Assembly: GCA_011317545.1 (NCBI GenBank)
Contig: WUJK01000015.1
Span: 186,001 to 250,000, forward strand
Origin: Coniella vitis
Lineage: Eukaryota; Ascomycota; Sordariomycetes; Diaporthales; Schizoparmaceae
Length of the DNA: 64,000 nt
Reading direction: 5' to 3'
Positions 35,867 through 50,270 of this stretch are shown here, one piece after another. The first letter of the stretch is position 1; each line of letters begins with the position of its first letter. The notes beneath the pieces were generated by a model that saw only the letters and a list, made by a program, of their open reading frames with translations, had not been told where the DNA came from and made no database searches. The translations under genes were made by a program, and so were the position numbers.

Positions 35867-36149
35867 TCTTTCTCTCTCCTCTCTTGGTGTGGTTTGGTCA
35901 CGCCTTTTGGGCACGATTTGCGTATAAAAGAAAGAAAAGAGGCAAGGAGGGGGCTGAGTCAGACCAACTGATATCTGTCCAACATGTTATTCTGGCTGCA
36001 TCCACGACGGTTCACCGTATTATTGACGGTTCCGGGGCTGTGATGCGGTATGCCACACGCATATGCTGTAGTCCGTTGAGAGAGAGGCCGGCAAGCCCCA
36101 ACAAGCAAGTGAGCTGGCGTGTCTCCCCAAGTACTTGCAAAAGGGCTCT

Positions 36150-36154
36150 TTGTT

Positions 36155-36185
<31 letters not shown>

Positions 36186-36236
36186 TTGTTGCTGTTGTTG
36201 TTGTTGCTGTTGTTGTTGTTGCTGGTGTTGCTGTTG
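36150..36236. repeat. (TTG)n with CTG interruptions, 87 bp
   Basis: Longest trinucleotide tract in the window. The minus strand reads CAA/CAG and opens a polyGln frame, but flanking sequence gives no protein-like context. Confidence 0.95.
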
Positions 36237-36722
36237 ATAAGCGGTGTTGAGCAATACGAGGGCGTGTTAATAGAGTGTCAGCACTAAAACGCCTCGCTTC
36301 CAGGCACTCACTCACTCACTCACTCATACTGTGTAAGCCAAGGGCAGTTCGGTTTCTGTACTATGTAAGGTCGATTTATGCCAAGCACACACTCACACAC
36401 ACGCATTTGGCGATGATAATGCAGGCCCTGTTACACACACACACACACATACACACCCACCCACACACAGGGCGTTTCAAGCGTATTATGAGCGCTGTCG
36501 ATGCTGCAGGGCGTAATGTTGAGCACTACTATGCGCATGAAATAGCCGTGGCAGTCGTCGTCCGTCCGTCCAAATCGATCCGTCACATGGTCGGCAGAGC
36601 AGGAGCCCGCAACTGCAAGGCACGGCAGCAAATTAAACGAGATACAGAGCGAAAGGCATCACGAGAAGTTCCAAGAATTTGACTGATCGAAAAAGAAGGG
36701 GAAAAAAAAAAAGACATCATCA

Positions 36723-36758
36723 ACGCACACACTCACACACACACACACACACACACAC
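36723..36758. repeat. (CA)n microsatellite
   Basis: Long CA tract; a second one is at 36432-36471. Confidence 0.95.
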
Positions 36759-37325
36759 GCCCCCGGCCAAAGTGGCGCATGATTTGTTTCTTCTTGTACA
36801 CCCCAGGGCCAAAACAAGGCACGAGGCCGGCCAACCAAAAGGAAGACAAGAAAATAAGGACGCGAAAGGATCGACGAGACCACGGGCCAGCGCCAGCTTT
36901 CCACTTGAGCTGGCCATGCATGTCCCGACTGTCTGGAACCTGCCGTCCTTGCTGTGCTACTGTCTCAATAGAGGAGGTACCTGATCCTCTGCGACTCCAT
37001 ACGAGTCAATAGATGATCGTTATATTGGATATCGCTGCTGCTCGCAGGCTACCATGGTACGCTGAGGCCAAGTGCCCCAAGCAAAAGGGCATCGTTTTCC
37101 TTGGGACGACTGGCATCTCCACTCCTCAGCTGCCACAGCCTCATACCATTGGCTTTTCTTTCTCTTTCCGCAGTATAGTGCACTGACTGACTGGCCCACA
37201 GCACGCCACAGGGCTGAGGGGGACGACGAGAGACGGAGAGAGCCGCCAGAAAGAAGACTCATAATCCCCATCATGCAAATCACATGCGACACTCATTTCC
37301 GCAATCTCATCGCAGGTCCCACCCG

Positions 37326-37350
37326 CAGCGCAGCGCAGCGCAGCGCAGCC
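37326..37350. repeat. (GCAGC)n pentanucleotide array
   Basis: Five tandem CGCAG/GCAGC units, the mirror of the CTGCG array near 28275. Confidence 0.9.
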
Positions 37351-38589
37351 GTAGCGGTAGCGCCGCGCCAAGCTCGTCATCGTCAAGTCCGACCGCGAAC
37401 GGAGCACGGAGGGTTGGTCCTCTGGTCCTGGGCGCGGCAGAATTCATCTGTTCATCAGACTACTGCCAAGCAGTTCCTCCACATTGCTCTTGCAAAAGAC
37501 CCCCGTCGTCTTCTGGGAGGAGCCCTTTTGTCATGGTATGTAGTATAGATGCGGCAACATCCGCAAATTGCGAAAGACAAAACAAAAAGAGTTACAACAC
37601 CATGGCAGTAGTACCTTCATACCATGTACATACAATACAGCCTGGGGAAAATTGGGCCTACGATAAGGCCGTTTTGCATTTGCAGCTTACTATGTACTCT
37701 CTTGCTTGCTGCACAGACATGACACAGGATTGTGCATCCTGTTTTCCCACCCCTCCGCCTCTGGGTCGAAAAACAGACGGCCAGAGAGAGGTTTGAGAGG
37801 AATGCTGGTGGTATATGTGTCTGGCGCGATAGCCGAACCAGATTCACGGTAAATGTTCTACAGGGTGACTGTGACCGGATACAGGCATTGATTCTATGGC
37901 GCCCTATGGATCTTGCTGATTTCCCTCCCCTCTATTCTTGGATGCGAGGTCTTTTCTTTCTTCTTTCTTTTTTTCTTTTTTTTTTCTCCCCTTTCTTTCC
38001 TTTTCCACCTTAGTCCGCATCAGGCATGCTTTGAGGCGGCTGCTGAGCTTCATGCGACTCACCAATCTCGTTTCTCTTTTCTCCAGATGTGATGGGGGTC
38101 TTGGAAGAGGAGGTACTATGTATGCTATGGGTTTGGATCCCCCAACGTCTGCGGAGCCCTGTTCCTGTCAACAACGGAGTCGCCTTTTGAGACGGACACA
38201 GAGAGCTGGTTCCAGCAGCGGGAGAAGGTTCTTTTCTGACCGTGACAGACAAGGACATGGCCTTCTTTTTGCAAGTCAGTCAGTCACTCGATGCTGGGGC
38301 CGTCCACCTTGACCGCTTTGGAGTTGTCTTTTTTCTTCTTTTTTTCCAGTTGGTGTACTATGGTACATAGTAGGATAGATAATGTATGTGTGGGGTTGTA
38401 TCTTTTTTAAATTCAAAAGTACCGTTGCAGATATGATGAGTGTTTATGGTATAAATATTTTTGTTTTATTTATTTATTTCTCTCGGTAGCGAAAACCGAA
38501 GTCGCTGGCAATAATAGTAACCCGAAACCAGGACCCTTTTCCCCATGGTTCCGGTTTCTCCCATTGCTTTCTCCTCGTCCATGAAAAGG

Positions 38590-38609
38590 AAAAAAAAAAA
38601 AAAAAAAAA
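38590..38609. repeat. A20 homopolymer
   Basis: Run of 20 A. Confidence 0.95.
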
Positions 38610-39395
38610 GAACCCACCGCCGAGCGCTTTATCCAAAGCAAAGGGTTAGCCGATGTACTTCTACCAGGCCAGACTAGGTATTGCTATATCCGCAGATGCC
38701 CATCTACAAATGCGCCCCCCCCCCCCGGGGCTGATCCCTCCACGGCCAGAGGAAAGAAAAGCATCAACCAGAAAGGAAAAAAAGAAAAAAAGAAAAAGAA
38801 AATACAGCACAAGCCTTGTGTGCTCTGTAAAAGGAACACCACCCCTGGCTCAGTGTGTCCCCGGGAATAATGCATCTCACTTGTGACGATGGGGGGGAGA
38901 GAATCCCACAAATGGTCATCTGACCTCGAGAGACAAGGCTGGGGTGCATGGGTATCCGGTGGGTGGGGGGTGGTTTTGATTTGCAATATGGAACCTGAAG
39001 AGAGAAAATGCTCGCATTTCTCCCACAATGGGTTACAATGAGGATGGTGATAAGGATGATTCTATTATGAATCATAGCCTAGTTATTATGGGGGGGGGGA
39101 GAGAGATCAGCCCACCCCTTCATTGTACTATGTAAGCGCGGGAAATGCCTTTTTTTTTTTTTTAAGATGAGGAGTCGTCTTGACGACAGTTCAAGTACTC
39201 CGGTACTGCGGCAACGGGGCAAGCGGTGAGCAAAAAAGTACAGAGATACTCGTTCTGTGTGTGCTGTCGCTTGGCAGATATGTACAGTATGAAGATGGAT
39301 CCTACTCTGGCAGCATCTGTTGACGCCTTGTTGTTTGCCCTTCGCGTACTGTGTATATGTGTGCTTGTATTGATATCCACGGCATTGTCTCGGCT

Positions 39396-39429
<34 letters not shown>

Positions 39430-40299
39430 AGGAAAAGGAAAAGGAAAACTCACCTTCTGGAAGGAGTGGATGCATTTTTTGAGTTTGATGGCCCTTGGAA
39501 GAACTGGTGAGGGCCGAGAGGGAACAACACCAACACCAACATCAACAGTGAAAAGAATACCCACTGCGGAGAGAGGAAAGAAAAAAAAAACATTTTTTGA
39601 AGGCGTCAAGTGATTCAACAACAAAAGTCGTGTCTCCATCTCGCTCACACCGCTCCCAGACGATGAACAGTGTGGTAAAAGGTTTCTTATTACCTACCCA
39701 GTGTCTCTTTCTTACTATGTATTTTTTATTCTGTTTTCTTCTCGCTTCTGTCGCTTCAGAATTAGCAGTGCTACTATAGTGGATGACTTGGCAACGACAT
39801 TGACTCCATCGTCGTACATGCCACTACGGTACACTACACTAGTGTGCTATAGTAATGTATCACTGCTATGTCCAAGGTGTCCATAGTAAGCGCTTGACTG
39901 GAAACAAGATGCAAACTTCGGTTGCTCTCCGTGGGGACTGTCCTATGGACCGTTTCCCAGCGGGCTTCTTGGAGGGCCAGCGGACCCTTTTTTTCTTTCT
40001 CTCTCTGCAGAGTCAAGAGCGAGCGGATACATGGTACACCTTGAGGGATACAGTTTCAACTTGTACCTCTTGGCATTGTGATTTGTGACATGTCGTGCGG
40101 AAAACAACAACAACACCATCATCATCAAAAATCCCAACACCAGCCTTGACAACAATTCAGCCACCCATCCATCCTTCTCTGAGCCTCGAAAGGGTGGGTC
40201 GGTACTTCCTTGACATGCATGCATGCATGATGGCGTGAAACCTTTTTTCTTTTTCTCCTTCTCCTTCCTTCTTTGCTTCGTCGACGTGCTGGCAATGGG

Positions 40300-43200
40300 C
40301 TTCTACCGACACGCTGCTCGCCAACAACACGCCCCAAGCCGCATTCGCTTTGACAGCTGACGGAAGTGGAGAAGCAGCCGCAGCCGAGCAGGGACATCGG
40401 ATCCTGCGGCGACCAGCTCGGGATGAAGGACCTGACCGGGCCTGGGAATGTGTACATACCATAGTATTTACACGACTACATAGGATACTCTGGGTTGGGC
40501 TGACGGCAAACCAAACTTGGGATCAAGACAACTGGGGGCCCATTTGGACGATCCGCAAAGCAGGACCGCCCGCCTGGACACGTCATGCGGTTTCGTATGC
40601 CTCTCACAATCCTCTCGACTCGCTCTTGTGATGGAATTTGCTGGCTCATCACACATGGGCTTGGGCATGCACAGTACGCGGTGGTGAACTTTGATAGCCC
40701 GGGGTGCTCTCGATCGGAAAGGTGGATAGGCAGTTGGCAAAACTGCAGAGACCCTAACCCTGCCAGGGCAGCGCAGTGCACCCCCACATTCCCTGCATAC
40801 GTAAGCTCATAGTACTCTGATAGCAGCTATGGCTAGGCACCGACTCACCGCTTAGTCATTCTGCTATCTTTCTGATGCCAAGCAGAACGCACGCAGCCAA
40901 GCTTTGGGGGCTTCTTTATCGTCCAGAGTCTCCTCCAATCTGCCACCAACGCAATCGTCCTGTTTTGAGACGCGTCATGCCACTGGATGATTCCGAATTG
41001 GCACGCGGCGGCACGCGACTCTCGTCTGCCATGGCACCCAGGCCAGCCACGATGCCCAGGGCACCCGTGACCCAGCGCTTGCGAGCTGGCGAGTGGACCA
41101 AGTGCCGAACTCCGAACAAGAAAGGCAGATGGTCGAGAGGGTGACGACGACGACGACGAGATGACGATTGCCGCTCTGCTTGGGGCAGTGGAGACCGACT
41201 CAACCCAAATGTTGACCATGTACCATGGCAGTACTGTGATAGGCGCCATCTCGCCAGTCATCACGGCCACCACCCACTCCCAACTCCCACGCATAGAGGG
41301 CGGCGACCAATCAGGCGGGCACTCGAGGCTGGCCACGTGGAGAGCAAGGGACGATCAGCACCTGTCAGCCAAATCCTGCCAGAGCCAAAGCCCAAGCTCA
41401 GGCACCAGAGCCCTTTCAGCCCTGGCGATCGCCGTGCTCGAGTGTCGACAGGCCGAGATGGGGATTTCACGCGCCAGTCTGTTCCTGGCCCCAGCTGGCC
41501 TCCGTCGGTCTGACCCAGCCTGCCACCAGCCACCTGCTGAGCTGAAGCCCTTGCTGCTCTCGCTGGATCCAGCAGCGTCTCGCTTGTGGGCTGCGCTGCG
41601 GCTTGGAACTTCGGGCCCGACTGAACCCCTGGCTGTCTCGCCTCGCTCTCGTATGGTATGGTCTGCGATGCTATGCTATGCCGGCACAAGGCGGGCGAAT
41701 CACACGAGTGGCATGGTGTCTGAGGCAACTGACACCTGTTCGACAGCCTGCCAATCTGACATGTCTGACAGGCAGCGGACGCAAGTGACAGAATGATACA
41801 CGCGCGTTTCACCAGTCCCGCTGCGGGGTTTCTTTCTGCTGCCACTTTATTACTCAGTGCGGCAAAGGGACCACCAAACCCAGGGAACCGAACAGGCACG
41901 GGGATGGCACGGTTGCTCAACGAGAAGGTCACGCACCCCTCGTCTTTTCTCATCAAAAAGTACCACACAGCAGGTCTGATGGCATCGTACCATGGTAATC
42001 TGAAAATCGGTATGCGAAACCATTAGCCCTTGCCGCTTGTGGACCTTGGGTCCTTGGCGTCGTTGGCCTACCAGGTATCACTGTGACGGTCCACGCTGTG
42101 CGCTTGGGGCGAAGGCTCCCGTCAGGCGGCCGTTGCCAGAAGCGGGCTCATTATCGTATCAGTTGACCATATGACAGCATCAATAAGCTACTTGACCGAC
42201 CACAACAGCATTGGGGCAGCCTGGGCAGCTCCCTCACGATGCTGCAAGCCACATCTTGCACGGGCCAGGCGCTCGGTACATAACCGTGCTGCACGAACCT
42301 TCACCCCTCTTTGTGAATGCCCACAACCCCTCAGCAGAGTCGCATCCACGACACCTCTGCAAACAAGCATGACTTTGATACATTGGCGCTGTGATGCTCT
42401 TTCACGACAGGCCATGCGAGAATGGCACAGTACTATGTAGGTACAGGTGGTTGCCGGCACCATCGTCTCGCTTACAAGGCAGAGCAACCACACCCCCCTC
42501 TCCCTGTCTGGCAATGGAACCCAGGTCCATTTATATCTCGTTACAGTCACATCGCCGGAGCTGGTGCTGCACCACAGCCCATTAGGGTAGCGCTCAGACG
42601 TGAAGTAGTAGTATAGGCCGCGCCTGTCGAGGAGGCCACCTTTTAATCATCTCATCGACCACCACCGAACATGTGCGCCGCAGCCGCAGACAAAAAAGAA
42701 CATCTCTGCTGGCTGCATGCGTGCAGCAAAAAGCACGACATGCGCGCAATGCAGGCACTCATGGTGTGCAGCAGCAGCCTACAGAGTACACGTGCGCGCC
42801 ACACGATGGCACGGTACAAAGTCTCTACCGTAACTTGCGCGCGGCACCCTTTGTGCAAGCTCTAGCACGCACGGCAGGGAGGAATCGAATACTACTGTCA
42901 ACACGCCATTGTCGTATCTTTTCTTAACATGGGCAAAAGCAACGCTGTTAGTACTTGCATGCTTTTTGGTGCAAACGGGCGCCTGGTACACAGCTCCCTC
43001 CCTGCACGGCTATGCACGCCAGCCACAGGGCCTGCAGCAAGCAACAGACAGTATGTGACAGCATGGCAAACCACAGTGTGAACAGGATGCAACCATCCAC
43101 AGATGTAGAAGAGAGCGCAGATGCTCCTAATTTCATGACGAAAATGCGAGGCACGAGCTTCCTCTTGGCACCAGAAAGTATGGTTACAACAAGCAAAACG

Positions 43201-45000
43201 GGGGGCCTGCTTGGGGCGCCCCAAACAAGGTTGGCCTTCAGCTCCTCGCACCGCTACTGATCTTCAGCAGATCGCCAAAACCATGCTAAGCAGCAGGCTA
43301 TTCCCGTGCATGAGCCATGCAAGAATCAGGTACAGCATGGAGGCGCGGGGTTGGCTTGTACTCTGTACTGTGCGTTGTGCGTTGGCGCGTACTCTGTTTA
43401 CTTACATGCATTGAGGGCTGATGCACGCGGCGCATACACATCAGTACGCACGAGGGCCAAAGGGGGAATGCTACACTATCTGACTGTCTACCAAGTTCAA
43501 AGTCCGCTTCCCCGGATACGACAAAAGGCCCCCAACCGACAGCTGAGCTGCAACAAGCCCAAACAGACACTTAAAAAGAGTCGGCCAGCCGGAGCCACGA
43601 GGCCTACGGACCACAGAGCATAGCACTGTTATGGCAAGTCAAAATCCAGGCCGACAGCCGCCACCACATGGCATGGCATGGCAGCACATTCTTTGGGGTC
43701 CGGAAGAGCGGGAGTCGTTCGGGCAGGCGGCGGCGGTGCCTGCGAGGGGCGATGCCGCGGAGTAACAGACAAGACGCAACTCTTGCTGCCGTGCAACGTC
43801 CCAAAATCGTCGACAGCATTGCCAAGATGCCACCCGATGGCATGCAGGCCCGCTGGCGTTCAAAAGCTTACTATGTATGGTTTCGCCAAAACAAAAAGAG
43901 AGAATGACTTGTCTGCGTACTGCTTGGGAGAGTCGTGGGCAGATTGACATGATGGGGTATCTGGACGGACGAGCTTGACGGATGCGGACCTCCCAAGGTT
44001 GACACTTTTACCCCACGCTCACCGGACAAGTGGATTCTTGCCCAAAAGTCAATCACAGCACGGAGTACTATGTACAACGGCCCTCCAATGCACACTATCA
44101 AGCCAAGAACCGTGACCCACCGGGGGGGTGGGCGTTGTTTAGGACTTTTGCGCCCTAACAAACAGTCCTAGAGTGACGAGAGCCGCTTACCAAGGAACGC
44201 CAGGCCGAAGCCAAGGAAAAAACCCCACCGAGGCGAAAGACAACTGCAACAAGCCCAGTGTCACTCGGCTAGTCGCGCCGACTGCACTGCGAGGTCCTGT
44301 GTACTATGTAATCAAGCGGAAGCGGAGTGTTATCTCCCTACTTGGAGAGCTGGGTCTTGGGAACCTGGATCATGTTCTGCTCCGGCTCCTCGGGAGCGTG
44401 AACGGGGTCATTCTGGCAATGGAACCCCCCTTATGTGCCGTCGAGATGCATACAATATGTGGGCGAGGCGAGAAGGGTGTCACTGTTGTCCAAGTCTGAC
44501 GTGCTTGGTGCATCCTAAATGCAACAACTGGTGGCTCTCGCGCTCTCTCTCTCTGTGTGTGTGTGTGTGTATGCACGCCATTGCAAGCAGGCAGCCAGCC
44601 ATCCAGCCAGCCATCAGGCCATGCGCCCTTCCTCCTTTGGATCAGAGGGTGCTCTCCCACGTGGTAAGACGGAGCCCGCAATTGCCTCGCTGTGTATGGC
44701 TGCAAGCACCGTTGCAGTGCAGTCTGCAGTTGCTGGTGGCGGACTGCTGCTGATGTATGATTATTCATCATACCATCAACGACATGCACTGTCAATGCTA
44801 TCGAGGTGAGGCTGATTATGCTACAGCCAAGGCTAAGTAACACGCACGCACCAATGACGGATAACTGATACCACTTGTCAAACTTGTTGGTGAATGATAT
44901 CCGAACCTGATTGGGTGGGAAAGGGACCAAAAGATAGGCCTCAACCGCATCTTCTATCTCTGGTGTTGCAGCAACAAAGTCTTGATCCAATCCAATCCAC
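40300..45000. other. Gene-free, GC-richer complex sequence
   Basis: This part has few homopolymers and looks like ordinary fungal promoter or spacer DNA, yet holds four exact 9-mer copies. Overlapping frames on both strands at 41.16-41.97 kb (211 and 235 codons) and at 44.37-45.08 kb (236 codons) were read and show no domain, codon bias or sensible splice pattern. If a diverged or fast-evolving gene hides in the desert, this is the most likely place. Confidence 0.5.
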
Positions 45001-48000
45001 CAAAAACAACAGATAGATACCCTCTCGAACGGGGACAGCCCGCGCGCAAACCACAGCCTTGGGCTCCTTGTTCTGCCCACTCACCTTGACTCCCGCTACA
45101 CCACAGCTCTGGACATCCCGTGCCATGAATGGTCGCCTCTGGATCATTATCAGGCGGGCACTAGTTTCATTAAAACACGAGAGCTTTTTTTGGCTTTCTT
45201 TGGGATCGAATTGCCAGGTACAAGATGGCATTGTACCTCGTCCCATTTGCACTGAAAATGAAAAGAAGAAAAAAAAGAGGTGTAGACGAGACTACTATGC
45301 ACTCGTCGTCCCATACTATACCATGTATGGTAGTTGTACATCACTCATGGTGTTCATCATCATCCGACATACCCAAGTCATAAAACCCCTCCCCCTTAGT
45401 GTCTTGACCGAAAACGGAAATGCGAAGCAGCTGTGCGAGCATCCCACTAAAACAAGAGAGACAAGAAAGTACGAGAGTTTAGCCTAAATCTGACCATGGT
45501 ATTCTTGAAAAAAAAAAAAAAAAAAAAACCCCAGGATCCCCTTCTACTGACTTTGCTATACAGGTCCATTGACCAATGGGAACCCCACAAAATCATCGTG
45601 ATCTCGGGTCGATGATGTCTCTTGTGTCTCTTCTTCTTTTTATCCCTCTTTCTTGCCAAGCCCTTGCCTGCCTGCTAATAAGCCTAGCTGTCTTCCTCCA
45701 TCCACCATGTGAGAACTAGCCGGCACGACTCAGTCAGTCGGATGACATCTTGACTGACTGACTGATGGGAAGGGGAAGGGGGGGAACACGAGCTGAAGAA
45801 GGCGGGATGGAAGTGGTTTAGGGTTTCTGCCTCGGTGGCGTTTTGCCGTTTTGGCTTGGCTTGGCTTGCTGTGCTGCCCTGCCCTGCCCTGCCTTTTTCT
45901 TTTTTATGTCCCTTGTATTGCGCCTTTTTTATGAAAAAAATAAGCCTCATTTAGTGGTGTGATTGTTTTCCTTCTTTTCTTTGTGTCTTGGGGATAGCGC
46001 GGGTGGAAGTTAAGATCGTTTGGGACTTTTGCAATTTATCGAGTCGCTAAATGTGTCATACTCGCGCAGCTTCTCTCTCTCTCTCTCTTCTCTCTCTCGC
46101 CGTGTGTACCTTGTGTTGAAGTTCACATACACACAACTTTTTTTTTTTACCCAAACAAGACTTGTTCTTGGCAGTTCAGTCAGTGGGCAGACGGCCTAAA
46201 AAGTAAACGTACTGTGTGTGCTTTAGTTAGTTCACAAGGGGGTCAAGTCCAATAGTCCCGTAGGTCCATTCATGTATTTAACTAGTGCATCTTATGAGTC
46301 CACTCGGAAATTCGCAAATTGGGGCTTTATATTACTCAAAAAGCCAGGAAGTGAGAAGCCCGTTGAGGAGCATCTTTTTTTGGAGATGGATTGATTGGTG
46401 TACAGTCAATTGTATACTTTACTTCACTTGACTAAAAGAATCTCAAGACAAGAACGTGCTCTGGCTGAGTCAAACAAAAACATCCGGCTCTTCTTTCCAG
46501 AAACACAAAAAAGAAGAAGGAAAAATAAAAACAAGAAGAAAAGGATTGCGGTTACCAATTACTGTGTGGTCCGAATACTAAGCTATCGATACAACCATCA
46601 CCTGTACTTTATATTCGTCCCTTCTTTTTACGTGCCATGTAGGGAGTTCTTACTTACTTGGATAATTTGATATATGCCGAATGGACCACTTGACTTTGTG
46701 CCAATCATGTTGTCTTTGTACCCCCCCCCCAAAAAAAAGAAAAACATCAAAAGCAGCGCCTTCCAAACGTTGATGTGTCTGATTAGGAGGAAGTAGCCAA
46801 GTAAGAGTCCGTAATGTTGTATATATATATATATATATATATATAAGCGTCCTCATACAAGTAGAACATGCCACAAGAAAGGGAAATCCGGCATCAACTA
46901 ACCCATGCTATACTTGTCAAAAACTACTGTTTGTTATATTTGGTTTGCTGCTCGTGTCTTTCTCATCGGTTGTTGTAATATTGTCCATTAAACACTCGTG
47001 TTGGAAAAGGGAAATCCCCAAAGCCTTAAAATTCACGTATGTCTACATCAGGGAGACCCCATTATCTGTGCTTTTGAAGCACGGGGGGGGGGGGACAATG
47101 CGATCTGGTGATCCAGTCTTGATCACTCTGTATCCAGTTTCATAGGCGGGAGACTCAAAGTACGCACGCTTTCACCCAAACGGCTTCAGACATATTCCTC
47201 TTACAATCTTGCCAAAGTACCGTCAAAGCGGGCTGGATGGCATAAAATAGTTTTGGATATACACGCAAACGAACTATCTTAAACAAACATACACATACAG
47301 AGTCCCGGCATATCCCAACCAACGTGCCCTGCTCGAGTGGTAAACAAAGGTATATCTAAGGAGAATCTCAAAAGGACGTTAGTAAACGCGGAGCAATAAC
47401 CACACCTGGCAACGTGACACAAACCGGACCCATCCACAATTACACCAGACCAAGAATCCTAGTTGGGAATGGGACAGAGGCAGGCAAGCAAGCAGACTCC
47501 CCATTCGACGCATCCGATGGGGATGAGGGATTCCTGTCGAGACAGCCGTGACAATGTTGGAACTGACCACCACTCAACAGATGTTCTTTTCCTTTTTTTT
47601 TTGGCCGTCGGATAACCGGTGCGTCACATGTGTGAGTTAGTGCCAACCTTCATTCTGTTGCCAAGTCCGTTCTGTGCTACGTACACTGTCAACGTAAGAT
47701 CCGTTTCAGGTTCTTGCCAGGCTTTTTGTTTGGACTATTTGTGTTTATCTGATTTTGGGGTGTGTGTGTGTCTGTGTGTATAGCACGTCGAGACGTAAGT
47801 TTTGCTCAGCCTCAAGCGTACGCAAGCTTTAAAGTTCATCCAAGCAGACATGTTGATCAAAGACTTATGGACTATGTCCAAACGCCTGGTGGTTGATTCT
47901 CTCTCGCTATTTGACCAATCAAACCGGGCATAAAGATTCGAGAGTATATAGCACTAGTTGGTTAGTTAGTCAGTCAGTCATTTCGAAAAGGATGTTTTGT

Positions 48001-48457
48001 CGATATTGTGCGCTCGGTAGGTTGCGAAAAGGTTGGCCGATTATGCCCGGGGAAAGCTAACAGCACACCAATGAATGGCTTCCAATCTTTTTCTCTTTTT
48101 TTCTTTTTTTCTTTTTTTGGGACACTTTCGTATGGTACCTCTTCGGCTCTTCAGGGATAAGTGCCCAAAGTGTTGCTCTCTTCCGCACTGGGTTGTTAGA
48201 TAGGAACTACACCATGGAGTTTCGCAATATCGTCAAACGCCGTCGCCAAAGATTTTGGTCATATTTTCTACGAGGATCCCAAGTTTCCTTTTTTCTTGGG
48301 AGATATCCTCTGTTGAACTCGTCCTTGGATAGTGTTCAAGTTGAAAAAGCCCCGATATACCCCCCCCTCCTTGTACCTAGATATGCTTCTTCCAAACCCA
48401 CGGATCCCCCTTTTTTGCATCGAAACCGAAATCCAAAAGCAAGACTAAGCGGTAGAG

Positions 48458-48482
48458 TTTTTTTTTTTTTTTTTTTTTTTTT
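48458..48482. repeat. T25 homopolymer
   Basis: Run of 25 T. Confidence 0.95.
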
Positions 48483-50244
48483 GTTTTGGGCGATAATGAT
48501 TCATCCGAGAACTCTTTGCCTTCCTTCTTCCGAGCTCGTAAGATCATCCCACCGAAGAAAGCGAAGACAACGGCAGCACCACTAACGCGATTCAATCATC
48601 TTCCGCTCTTTCTTCGGCCTTTTTTTTTTGGGCCCCAGATATCGAATCATTTAGATTTTGTACTATCCGTTTAACCGTCTTAGTTCTACACACCCTATCC
48701 GGGGTATGCGGTCGTCGAGAGCGCACACCCCCCCACCACCACCACCACCACCACGACCATTAACAGATCAGTTCCAGTATATGGAGACAGATAGGCGGAC
48801 AAACCCGAGACGTTTTTTAAGAAAAAAAAAAAAAAACTTTCTTTTGTCGTTGCTTGGCGATCGACAGAACACTGTATGCCATGTACTATTTTACTGACTT
48901 GTGGAAAGGTGCTCTCAGCAACAACCCGGCGCATTCGCTTCCAATGTGCGATTCATCACCAGCTTTGTAAACTGCGTCGAAGTGTTGACTCGTGCGGAGG
49001 GAGCCCGCTTTGACTTTCGGATCGGGCTGCGATCGTTGCGGGGCGGTGGTGTGTGTGTTGTCTTGGAAAGAAAAAAAAGGATGGGATAATACGTACCGAG
49101 CTGGATTCTGTTGTCTTCATCGTCCACAGGGGAATCGAATGAAACTGGTGACCAATGGACAAGACAGGTTTCCCTTCTGGCTCCGCGGTCACTGTGGACT
49201 TTGAAGGGATGAGTAAAAATGCCATGGAATGCGGCCGTTCAACCCCAAACCGTCGGCTCAAAATGACTTCCGCAACTGAAGAGTATTGTTAGATAATGGG
49301 GTACGTGTATACATAAGCTGTAAAGGACTAAAGATTCATCAACTGATAAGGCCCTAATTACGGACCGTAAAGCACGCGTTCCCATGCCGAGGAGCCAGAC
49401 TCTGCGATTTTGGTAGCCCCAAGCCCTCAAAGAACACCCCTCCCCAGCCCAGCCGCAAGGCTCAGAAGTGACCATAACCGTGTTAGTCCATCCTCAACCT
49501 GAGTGGCTGACTGGAAGGCTGGCCATCTCCATACTCATCAAGATTGGAGTGAGCTTATTACCTCTGGCGGGCTTGGCTTTTTGAAAAAGAGCGAGAGAAA
49601 AGAAACGAAAGAAAAGAAAATAAAGAAAAAGAGAAGAGCCACAAGTCCAAAATGACTAAGAAGTTGTGCCAGCAGCCCTCCTTCATGAATCTTTTTTTTT
49701 TTGGCTTTTTGTGTGTTGATGGCCGTCCGTTGCTCCCGAATGTTGGGTGGTGTGCGCTATTTCACTGGTGTTTTCCTCCTTTTCCGAAACCTGCCCTTCC
49801 CGGTCCTCCCGCTCGAAAGATGACTTGTGCCGTATAAGGTACACCACCACCATCATCATACCCCAAATAGAGTTTTGGGCTTTTTATCATGTCTTTCCAC
49901 ACAATTCGATGTGCTCACAATCCATCACATGTACTCACACAATAGATGTGCGCACGGTCTAAAAGGGCGAGGACCCTTGTGACATCAGAGGCACCACCCT
50001 CATCACTTCGGTCCGAAAAGGCCACGCTCACGGAAGGACAAGTATGGATGGGTTCTGGCTCTGGCTCTGACTCTGGGCCCAAGTAAATCAGGCCCAAGAG
50101 TTTGACGACTGTATGTGTTTGCAGCACTGCATGGTGGATCATTAGCACACCTTGGATCACTTTGCTATACGCTGGTGTCCTGAGCATACCTTCGGCCCAA
50201 GTATCATAGTACTCTCTTCATCCTGCTCTTCGCCTATCAGACCT

Positions 50245-50270
50245 AGTGGTGGTGGTGGTGGTGGTGGTGG
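50245..50270. repeat. (GGT)n microsatellite
   Basis: Eight or nine tandem GGT units. Confidence 0.95.

Larger units (their letters stand above)
34900..40300. other. Gene-free microsatellite-rich segment
   Basis: Holds TTG arrays that create a leucine/cysteine-rich pseudo-ORF at 34880-35323, CTGT and CA arrays, the long TTG/CTG tract, C12 and A20 runs, and seven exact copies of the 9-mer. No gene called. Confidence 0.6.

Noticed and set aside
36012..36254. PolyGln ORF on the minus strand
   Set aside because: Produced by the TTG/CTG microsatellite; flanking residues do not look like a protein and no longer frame contains it.
41161..41968. 211-codon plus and 235-codon minus ORFs over the same DNA
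   Set aside because: Open on both strands, with no family motif and no protein-like composition in either.
44370..45080. 236-codon minus ORF with a protein-like stretch (NQVRISFTNKFDKWYQ)
   Set aside because: Codons are mostly A/T-ending, the rest is repeat-derived (THTHTQRERA), and no neighbouring exon extends the good stretch.
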